Assembly (NCBI GenBank): GCA_965203725.1
Contig: CBDBDH010000002.1
Location: 248,001 to 312,000, forward strand
DNA length: 64,000 nucleotides
Direction of reading: 5' to 3'
Source of the DNA: WTFY01 sp965203725
Lineage (GTDB): Bacteria > Pseudomonadota > Gammaproteobacteria > UBA4575
The position numbers and the translations under genes are program-made. Below, one piece after another: positions 54,814 through 60,988 of this stretch (positions are counted from its first letter, which is position 1; every line of letters begins with the position of its first letter). The notes under the pieces were generated by a model. That model was not told where the DNA came from, ran no database searches, and was given only the letters and a program-made list of their open reading frames with translations.

Positions 54814-55272
54814 ATGATCACGTTTACCCAAGGTAATCTGCTTGAAGCCGATGTTGAGGCAGCAGTGAACACCGTGAACACTGTTGGCATCATGGGAAAA
54901 GGTATTGCCCTGATGTTCAAGGAGCGGTTTCCGCAGAATTTTGAAGCCTACGCACATGCTTGTGAGGACAAGGAGGTGCGTATCGGGAAAATGTTTGTTA
55001 GTGAGAACAGAGAGTTTTTCGGTCCGAAGTGGATAGTCAATTTTCCAACTAAAACGCACTGGCGAGCAAATACACAGCTTGAATGGATAGAAAAAGGTCT
55101 TCAAGACCTCATCTGGGTCATCAAGGAAAAGAATATCCGTTCGATTGCAATCCCGCCTCTTGGTTGTGGCAATGGTGGCCTCAATTGGGATGACGTTCGG
55201 CCTCTTGTCGTTGCAGCTTTAGAGAAAGTTGAGGGCCTTGAGGCAGTGGTTTATGAGCCTACTGCCAAATAA
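54814..55272 (+). CDS. DarG-like macrodomain protein (truncated antitoxin)
   Basis: 152 aa macrodomain matching the N-terminal half of DarG, the DNA ADP-ribosylglycohydrolase antitoxin: NTVNTVGIMGKGIALMFKE (substrate loop), GKMFV, IVNFPTKTHWR and the phosphate-binding PPLGCGNGGLNW. DarG proteins carry a further 190-odd residues; here a TAA stops the frame after YEPTAK. No darT-like toxin gene precedes it. The macrodomain itself looks intact and may still remove ADP-ribose from DNA. Confidence 0.8.
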   Translation: MITFTQGNLLEADVEAAVNTVNTVGIMGKGIALMFKERFPQNFEAYAHACEDKEVRIGKMFVSENREFFGPKWIVNFPTKTHWRANTQLEWIEKGLQDLIWVIKEKNIRSIAIPPLGCGNGGLNWDDVRPLVVAALEKVEGLEAVVYEPTAK

Positions 55273-55392
55273 CAGGATGTCGCGAAACGTACCAGTGTAG
55301 AAAAGTTTACGCCGGCCCAAGCTCTCATGGTAGCGTCCATCAACAAGACCGCCCTCCCGTTGCGCGGGCGTGGGCTGTTTCGAAAAGGATGA
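55273..55392 (+). pseudogene. In-frame remnant of the DarG C-terminal part
   Basis: Immediately after the TAA, the same frame continues for 39 codons as QDVAKRTSVEKFTPAQALM and on, resembling the linker and the TPGRAAL-like start of the DarG C-terminal domain. TAA-CAG could derive from CAA-CAG by one C-to-T change. The frame then ends and no further homology is seen up to 55594, which holds no convincing gene. Confidence 0.45.
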
Positions 55393-55598
55393 CGCGTTAC
55401 AGTCACTCAATCGAGGAGAACTAGGAGCATCAGCCGGAAACGATACTCAGGCGTCGCCACGCCCCGAGTCTTTGATCGCGGAGATTGGTGAGGATGGCCT
55501 TTTTCGTGGCGAAGCAGAGCAGTTCCCAAGGATATATCAGCAGATCGCTGAAGTTAGCATTTGACTGTACACTCTTGATTTATTTCACCAATAGGTGT

Positions 55599-55620
55599 AC
55601 TTTCATCAAATGGTGAAAGT
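55599..55620. promoter_or_regulatory. Palindrome over the AbiEi start (autoregulatory operator)
   Basis: ACTTTCA and TGAAAGT are perfect 7-bp arms (9 bp with one mismatch) around the ATG at 55610. A second overlapping inverted repeat, TTTCACCA (55583-55590) with TGGTGAAA (55611-55618), and CACC-AATA-GGTG lie just upstream. AbiEi antitoxins are known to repress their own operon by binding inverted repeats upstream. Confidence 0.6.
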
Positions 55621-56716
55621 ACCTGAAACAGAGAAACAGGTAGAGGGTGCGATGGTGGACGCGGTGCGTGCCCTCCTTGAGCATGTCCCGAACACACAGA
55701 TCATTGGCGTTCGCCACGCGCTGCATCTCAAGGCCGACTACCGGCTCGATGCCAGGATCGATATAGATCACGATGGAAATCGCTATGCGCTCCTCATGGA
55801 GATCAAGTCAGATGGAGCGCCGCGCTTTGCCCGTTCCGCGGTCTATCAGCTCGAGAGCTACATCGCGCATTTGCATCGATCCGAACACCAGGACGACACC
55901 GGGCAGTTCATTCCGATGCTGGTGAGCCCCTATTTGTCTCCGGTGTCGCGCTCCATCTGCCTCGATCACAATGTCGCCTACCTCGACTTCTACGGTAACG
56001 CCCAGCTTGCTTTCGGCTCCGTCTATATCGAGCGGTCCGTACCGGACAGACCGAAGTCTGAAATCCGCACCCAGCGGTCATTGTTCACTCCAAGGGCGGG
56101 CGCAATCCTGCGAGTTCTCCTGCGCGACCCGACCCGCGCATGGCGCGTCACGGACTTGGCTGAGGCAGCCAACTCCAGTCTCGGGCACGTAAGCAATGTC
56201 CGCCAAGCACTGCTCAACCGGGAATGGATCGAAATACGAGACGACGGTCTCGTCCTTGTCCAGCCGGATGCGCTGCTGAAGTCTTGGCGCGAAAACTACC
56301 GTCAACCCGCCGGTCGTCACGTCAGCGGATACACAAGCCTGCACGGGGACCAGCTGCGCAATCGCCTGTCGGGAAGCCTGAACCCGGGACCGCAACCCCC
56401 GCGTGCAATCTGCGCATTAAACTCGGCTGCCCAGTGGATTGCGCCATACGTCCGAGGCGGCACGCAGAGCTTTTACGCAGACGAACCCGGGGTGCAGATG
56501 CTGCAAGAAACGCTGCAACTGACTCATGCCGCCCAAGGTGCCAACGTGATCCTTCGCATCCTCAAGGATGAAACCCTGTTTGAAGACGCCGTCCAGCCGG
56601 TGCCGGGCATCTACTGCGCAAATCCGGTAGTCACCTACCTCGATCTGTGGAATAGCAACGATCGGGGTCGAGAGGCTGCCGACCATCTGGCCACGAAGTG
56701 TTTTTCATGGTTGTGA
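55610..56716 (+). CDS. Type IV toxin-antitoxin system AbiEi-family antitoxin
   Basis: 368 aa from ATG 55610 (GTG 55595 is an alternative that adds five residues). N-terminal part (about 1-135) has ARIDIDHDGNRYALLMEIKS, shaped like a restriction-endonuclease-type core with D and ExK; then a winged helix (about 150-215: WRVTDLAEAANSSLGHVSN) and a C-terminal AbiEi-like region. It precedes and slightly overlaps a nucleotidyltransferase, the standard order of AbiE pairs. The pair is G+C-rich, unlike the AT-rich operon next door, so the island is composite. Confidence 0.75.
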   Translation: MVKVPETEKQVEGAMVDAVRALLEHVPNTQIIGVRHALHLKADYRLDARIDIDHDGNRYALLMEIKSDGAPRFARSAVYQLESYIAHLHRSEHQDDTGQFIPMLVSPYLSPVSRSICLDHNVAYLDFYGNAQLAFGSVYIERSVPDRPKSEIRTQRSLFTPRAGAILRVLLRDPTRAWRVTDLAEAANSSLGHVSNVRQALLNREWIEIRDDGLVLVQPDALLKSWRENYRQPAGRHVSGYTSLHGDQLRNRLSGSLNPGPQPPRAICALNSAAQWIAPYVRGGTQSFYADEPGVQMLQETLQLTHAAQGANVILRILKDETLFEDAVQPVPGIYCANPVVTYLDLWNSNDRGREAADHLATKCFSWL

Positions 56717-57564
56717 GGGAACTCCAGGCCGCTGGTGAGTACGATGACCGGACGACAGCCGCGGTCAAGTCCGTACTCATCGAGATCGGCCAGATTCTTG
56801 GCAGCTTCAAAGGCAAGTTTGCGATCATCGGCGGCGCTGTTCCCTGGCTGTTGCTGGGCGAAGCCGAGATGCAGCACGTCGGCACCGTCGATGTCGACCT
56901 CGGCCTCGATCCGGCTGCTTTGGGCGATAGTGAATACGCTCGGCTCGTCGAAGCCCTCCGGGAACACGGCTACCTTCAACGAGACAATTTGCGGCGCTTT
57001 CAGTTGGTACGGACTGTCCCGGCCAGTGATGGCGGGCCCGACATTGACGTCGTCGTCGATTTCTTGATGCCGCGCGATGCCGAGATTACAAGGAATACGC
57101 CGCCGCTGATCAGCGAATTTGCCGTCCAGCGTGCGGACGGCGCAGACCTGGCGCTCAACTTCTATCAAATGGTCGCTATCGAGGGACACATGCCGGACGG
57201 TGCCCAAAATCGCGTCAACATCGCGGTGGCATCGATCCCAGCCCTTCTCGCTATGAAAGGTTACGCCATCGCCAACCGTCTGAAACGCAAGGATGCCTAC
57301 GACATCTACTTCTCCGTGAGGAACTTCCCGGAGGGAATTGATGCCCTCGTCGAAGCAACCCGGCCACTTCTCGATGTCGAGTCGGCCCTCCAGGGGTACC
57401 GCTCTATCGGTGACAAGTTTCGGAATGTCGAAGATTTCGGACCGTCGAGCGTGAGAACGTTCGTTGAGGGTTCCGACCTGCTTGGCGACCGTACGGCAGA
57501 CCAATGGCAGCAGGATGCCTTTGGACAGGTCGACGCCTGGCTCAGGGGCCTGGGACTGAAATAG
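56707..57564 (+). CDS. Type IV toxin: AbiEii/AbiGii-like nucleotidyltransferase
   Basis: 285 aa from ATG 56707 (GTG 56698 also possible). The nucleotidyltransferase core shows IIGGAVPWLLLGEAE (about residues 36-50) followed by HVGTVDVDLGLD with the paired aspartates and, later, DIDVVVDFL, the third acidic position. The C-terminal part has LAMKGYAIANRLKRKDAYDIY with the Lys-Asp motif typical of AbiEii toxins. Overlaps its antitoxin by ten bases. Such enzymes add nucleotides to tRNA or other targets and cause growth arrest or phage abortive infection. Confidence 0.85.
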   Translation: MVVRELQAAGEYDDRTTAAVKSVLIEIGQILGSFKGKFAIIGGAVPWLLLGEAEMQHVGTVDVDLGLDPAALGDSEYARLVEALREHGYLQRDNLRRFQLVRTVPASDGGPDIDVVVDFLMPRDAEITRNTPPLISEFAVQRADGADLALNFYQMVAIEGHMPDGAQNRVNIAVASIPALLAMKGYAIANRLKRKDAYDIYFSVRNFPEGIDALVEATRPLLDVESALQGYRSIGDKFRNVEDFGPSSVRTFVEGSDLLGDRTADQWQQDAFGQVDAWLRGLGLK

Positions 57565-57666
57565 TCATGACCGGAACCTCGAATGCCAGAATCCGTACAG
57601 TGGGCATGCCGACCCGCGAGACGGGGTGATGGTGGTGGTGCTCCCAACAGTTGCTGCTCCTACCTG

Positions 57667-57720
57667 CGTGGAAGGTCGCTCGACAACCTCGATCATTGAT
57701 TCCATTCAGAGTGCCTGACT
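57667..57720 (+). repeat. Right copy of the hldE-3' direct repeat
   Basis: 54 bp, 49 identical to 51559-51612, encoding VEGRSTTSIIDSIQSA and a stop. The preceding 100 bp (57565-57666) does not resemble the rest of hldE, so only the att-like end is present. It defines the right boundary of a 6.1-kb segment. Confidence 0.7.
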
Positions 57721-57750
57721 TCAGCAGTGACACCTGTTCAGGCTTGCCTC

Positions 57751-57951
57751 CTAGCGGTCGATGTAACGGCGGTACGTGCGCGCGCATACACCCAGCAGCC
57801 GCGCCGTCGCCTGGCTGAGGCGGCGTTGCGTCCAACCCTCATACGCTTCCTCAAACCTCATTCTCCGGATCTCCTGTACCACGCTGTCCGTCTCATCGGG
57901 TACCGCCTTAGAGGCCCCATGAAAACCGGACAGATCATGTGCTCCCTACAG
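57751..57951 (-). mobile_element. IS remnant: transposase N-terminus plus element end
   Basis: On the minus strand an ATG at 57861 opens 36 codons (MRFEEAYEGWTQRRLSQATA, then RLLGVCARTYRRYIDR) before a TAG. This is the helix-turn-helix start of integrase-core transposases whose usual continuation is RYEEAGLEGL, so TAC became TAG and the rest is lost. The 80 bp in front of it (57871-57951) is the element end also found at 11981-12062. Confidence 0.7.
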
Positions 57952-58029
57952 TGATTTAGTCCTAGCGTTCAAATTTGCCCGCAGAGAGGGTATTTTGGTA
58001 TGCCTGAATCATCTTGGGCATGGTGTAAA

Positions 58030-58050
58030 ACGTGAACTACAAGTTCACGT
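58030..58050. repeat. Perfect 9-bp-arm palindrome
   Basis: ACGTGAACT-ACA-AGTTCACGT. No T-run follows and no intact gene adjoins it; possible protein-binding site or IS-related hairpin. Confidence 0.5.
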
Positions 58051-58203
58051 CGATGGTTTCATCCCATACAACCCAGCATGAGACAGGATGCAGCAGCCTA
58101 TGGCCTACACGTTTACTGAGCGGTAAGCCCGTAAGCTTTATCCAGAGTTCACTGTGGGGGTGGCCCGATGAATGAGGCCCATCGGATCCCAAACCATCAA
58201 GGG

Positions 58204-58272
58204 AGGTCTGATTTAGTTTCCGAGAGGTGATTTCTGCAGATCATGGAGTTCAGCCGGTCCAGAGGATCAATA
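58204..58272 (+). repeat. 73-bp repeat, copy B
   Basis: Diverged copy of 54439-54511. Small gaps break the reading frame of the gene end that it copies, so this is a dead remnant of the gene at 54473-54727. Confidence 0.6.
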
Positions 58273-58358
58273 AGAATGCTGTCGGCGGCCATCGCTCTCA
58301 AAATGCAGCTGACCGACAATACGCTTTGCCTGCCCAAGTGCGACGATGGCTTCAGGCA

Positions 58359-58748
58359 TCAGAAGCCGACTCCTTCATCGTCCACGCTAGCACTTTTTGA
58401 ATCGCTTCGGCGATTGGGTGCGAGTTGATCAGGTATCTTTCTCCGCTTAGTTCCAATTCGCTTGGGTAACAGGTTGCGCTCCAGCAGTAATGCCGTATCG
58501 TCCGAGGCGGGATCAAGCAGGTCGCCGATACGGTCGATTTCTCCAAGAACCAGGCATGCCATCGCCAGGGTTCCCGTACTGACACCGTCATCGCCTTTTT
58601 CAAGGCGCGTGATCGTACGGGCTGACACACCAACACGGTCGGCAAAATCCTGGACAGCAATCCTGCGCTTCAATCGTGCTGTTTTCAGGTTCTCAGCCAT
58701 CTGGCGCAATGCTATTTGTGCACGTTTGGATTTTATTTTGTCTGACAT
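58359..58748 (-). CDS. HipB-like XRE-family repressor (orphan antitoxin)
   Basis: 129 aa. Helix-turn-helix of the XRE type at about residues 18-60 (LKRRIAVQDFADRVGVSART, ITRLEKGDDG), followed by the family stretch LGEIDRIGDLLDPASDD and LLERNLLPKR, as in HipB-like antitoxins that precede HipA kinases. No hipA follows: downstream DNA is decayed. The final 25 residues are basic then acidic and may be extra. A GGAG ribosome-binding site precedes the ATG. Two operator-like inverted repeats flank its promoter. Confidence 0.8.
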   Translation of the reverse strand: MSDKIKSKRAQIALRQMAENLKTARLKRRIAVQDFADRVGVSARTITRLEKGDDGVSTGTLAMACLVLGEIDRIGDLLDPASDDTALLLERNLLPKRIGTKRRKIPDQLAPNRRSDSKSASVDDEGVGF

Positions 58749-58786
58749 ATTTGTCTCCTAATAAATTATTATATGACAAATATGTC
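58744..58786 (-). promoter_or_regulatory. Two inverted operators flanking the hipB-like promoter
   Basis: GACATATTTGTC (58744-58755) and GACAAATATGTC (58775-58786) are exact inverted copies, each itself nearly palindromic (GACAWATWTGTC). Between them, on the minus strand, lie a TATAAT -10 element and the AGGAG ribosome-binding site; the left site covers the ATG. This layout is what an autorepressor would use. Confidence 0.7.
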
Positions 58787-58861
58787 GGTTATAAAGAAAA
58801 TGTTAAATATTTCTCTATAAATTTCACTATGGAAGTTCACTTCCAAACAAAGGAATCGGTC

Positions 58862-59060
58862 ATGTACAAAGGCAAACGGGTGTTCTCTCGGGTCATGGAG
58901 CATGCGCCCCAGCATCCCGACTTCCTGTACATCTCCCATGAGTTGAGCAGCACCTGTGCATCAAGTCGTTCTTCGGCACCTCCGGGAATGCCGTGAAGCC
59001 CCAGACCTGGGCTGCGGTGGCCGTCCACGTACTGGCTTTCGCAGTACTGTTGTCGCAGAT
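58862..59060 (+). mobile_element. IS4-family transposase remnant with internal deletion
   Basis: The frame begins like an IS4 transposase (MYKGKRVFSRVMEHAPQH), then after a deletion jumps to the C-terminal part in another frame (EQHLCIKSFFGTSGNAVK and AAVAVHVLAFA), which in full proteins lies about 300 residues later. Nothing in between remains. Confidence 0.65.
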
Positions 59061-59064
59061 GGAA

Positions 59065-59160
59065 GAACCGACAGGGACACGGGGAAAACCACCCAAGAAA
59101 CTACCCAAGAAACTACCCAAGAAAAAAATTCTTGCTTTATTACGTGAGCATCCTGAGCTT
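59065..59160 (+). pseudogene. Fragment with 12-bp tandem repeats (TTQE repeats, winged-helix start)
   Basis: Three tandem 12-mers (59089-59124, unit CTACCCAAGAAA) encode KTTQETTQETTQE, and after a slip in the A-run the next frame reads KILALLREHPELTRR. This is the linker and first helix of the C-terminal winged-helix of AlbA_2/RecG-like putative DNA-binding proteins. Nothing else of the gene is present, and 59165-59423 shows no gene. Confidence 0.5.
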
Positions 59161-59423
59161 ACCCGAAGGGCCCGAAATCCAAGATTGCTTACTCTCTGAA
59201 TGAGAAATCTTCTAAGATAGGTGGCAATATCTCAGATATAGCGTGAGATTAAATGCCGAAAAAGTCGGATAAGTGACATTGTCACAAGCAAGCTTAATAT
59301 TCGTGGGGCAGCAACTGAGCTACTGGAATCGAGACCGATTGTAGCCGAAGATGGACGCGAGAGCGTCCAAACCAAGTTCAATCCACGATTTTCCAGCAAC
59401 ATGTTGGGAAAGGAGGAAAACTT

Positions 59424-59651
59424 ATGACGAACTGGACAGACTGTCCTGCGGTGGAACGTAATCCCCGCAAGATCAGTGGCGACTGGGCCTTCGCGGGAAC
59501 CCGGGTGCCGGTATATGCCCTTTTCGAGAACATCGAGAGCGGCGCCACTGTCAAGGAGTTTCTTGAATGGTACCCCGAGGTGAAGGCGTGGCAGGTTGCC
59601 GCTGTCCTCAAACACGAAGCTGAATCCCTCAAGACGTTCGCCGAGGCGTGA
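59424..59651 (+). CDS. DUF433-family antitoxin
   Basis: 75 aa. Motif GDWAFAGTRVPVYALFENIE followed by GATVKEFLEWYPEV is the DUF433 helix-turn-helix signature, found with PIN-like toxins. A strong GGAGG ribosome-binding site precedes the ATG. Its TGA overlaps the GTG of the toxin gene by four bases (GTGA). It should bind DNA and the toxin; whether the toxin is still made is doubtful. Confidence 0.8.
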   Translation: MTNWTDCPAVERNPRKISGDWAFAGTRVPVYALFENIESGATVKEFLEWYPEVKAWQVAAVLKHEAESLKTFAEA

Positions 59652-59965
59652 AAATCCTGTTTGACCACGGGACGCCAGCGCCCCTTAGGCGACACCTCGA
59701 AGGACATATCGTGGACCGTTCCGCAGAGAAGGGATGGGAGTTGCTAGAGAATGGAGAACTGATCCGCGGGGCTGAAGAAGACGGCTATGAAATCATCGTC
59801 ACCACGGACCAGAACATGCGGCACTAGCAAAACCTGGCCAGTAGCAAGTTGGCAATCATCGTGCTGATGGCCACGGCATGGCCACGCGTGCAGCATCGAA
59901 CGAAAGAGGTCCTTGAGGCCATCGAGGAAGTGCGTCCGGGCGAGGTTCGGGAAGTCCCGATCTGA
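59648..59965 (+). pseudogene. PIN-like (DUF5615) toxin with in-frame stop
   Basis: From GTG 59648 the frame gives a 59-residue PIN-like start (KILFDHGTPAPLRRHL, GAEEDGYEIIVTTDQNMRH), then TAG at 59825-59827, then 45 more codons in the same frame (QNLASSKLAIIVLMATAWPR to a TGA at 59965). Intact relatives read HQQN at this spot, so CAG to TAG (one base) is the simplest cause. Without the stop the protein would be about 105 aa, normal for the family. Suppression or an assembly error is possible. Confidence 0.75.
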
Positions 59966-60317
59966 TTGCATGCCTGTCTGTGTCATGTGACTCACGGATG
60001 GGGTGGTCCATATGCCCGGATGAAATAGCCAAATGCGATACGCGTTGAAGCTAAGTAGTCCTTTTAGAAATCTTGGCAATAATAACCTCGTGAAAACACC
60101 TTAGAGATCAGATCAACGCTATGAAAGTTTGCTAGGTTATCTTGAGACGCAGTTCATGCATTGACCTATTGTCAGATACTGGCTTATGCCACTGTTCTGC
60201 AACATGTGTAAGTAAGGCTTGCAATCCTCGGGAACATTCTCCGTAGCATGCAGTCATAACTATAGGCAAAACAGGCAGTTCCCTACCTGCTCGGGGCTTG
60301 CTGGAAGGAAGGTTTTG

Positions 60318-60347
60318 CTCCCGATAGCTATAACTATCGGGATTAAA
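60318..60347 (+). repeat. 30-bp hairpin element, copy 1
   Basis: Contains the perfect inverted repeat TCCCGATAG-CTATAA-CTATCGGGA (60319-60342). A diverged copy (24 of 30 identical) lies at 60832-60861. Confidence 0.55.
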
Positions 60348-60831
60348 TTTGTAAAGCGGAATCGTTTTTCCGGCAGGGCTGCCATCGCAGCCCGCAGCCA
60401 CTTCATGCCTGTTCAATGATAACTCCCTGAATCCATGGAAGTAAAATGGGGCAAATCCGCTCACGCTGGGGCAGGCAGGCGTCCAGCAGCCTGACCGGTC
60501 TGCGCGATTTTTACTCCTGATAACATCATGCGGTCCCGGCTGCAGTTCCTCCCGGAATGTATGCACAGAAAACCCCTGGGCACGCACATGCATGCATGCC
60601 CGCCCGATCCACTCGGCCAACTGCGGCGATCCACTACGCTCAGGTCATCGACGTTGTCTCCGGCTCATCTCCTGTGCTGCAGTTCGGCCAGTTGGGCCGC
60701 CCCGCTTCTTTTGGCCAGCAGCTGCTCCCCCCAACGTCCTTCAGGCAGCTGGCCAAACGCACGCCCAGCCCCGCATCGGGCGAGGTGCATGCGAGGACCT
60801 CCACATCACTGATACAAGCCCCGGAAGTTTA

Positions 60832-60861
60832 CTCCCGATATTTATAGTTATCGCGAATAAA
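60832..60861 (+). repeat. 30-bp hairpin element, copy 2
   Basis: Same core as copy 1 (CTCCCGATA..TATA..TATCG.GA.TAAA) but with a weaker stem, 130 bp before the autotransporter start. Could be a regulatory site or the other end of a small decayed element. Confidence 0.5.
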
Positions 60862-60988
60862 AAAGGATAATTCATGTACCACATTTTTGGGGACCCGGAT
60901 TTGTCGTTATTACATCCTGAAACTTGGGTATTCCAAATTAAGATCGCGATCGGGGTAATCACCCGCCGCCCCAAGATCTAGGAGGCGC

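Larger units (their letters stand above)
57952..58358. other. Gene-poor decayed stretch
   Basis: No convincing gene. It contains a minus-strand open fragment MPKMIQAYQNTLSAGKFER (start 58021 downwards) of unknown origin, a 21-bp palindrome, and repeat copy B. It separates the AbiE segment from the HipB-like gene and looks like eroded mobile DNA. Confidence 0.5.
59966..60988. other. Gene-poor region before the autotransporter
   Basis: About 1 kb without a gene I can support. A minus-strand frame at 60132-60620 (162 codons) has no recognisable domain, no ribosome-binding site and biased composition, and spans a hairpin; I do not call it. The region contains two related 30-bp hairpin elements (next two entries) and the upstream DNA of the autotransporter. 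Confidence 0.5.

Noticed and set aside
59089..59124. Three tandem 12-mers as a possible CRISPR array
   Set aside because: No spacers; the unit is a coding microrepeat.
60132..60620. 162-codon minus-strand frame in the gene-poor region
   Set aside because: No recognisable domain, no ribosome-binding site, and it crosses a strong hairpin; could not be supported.
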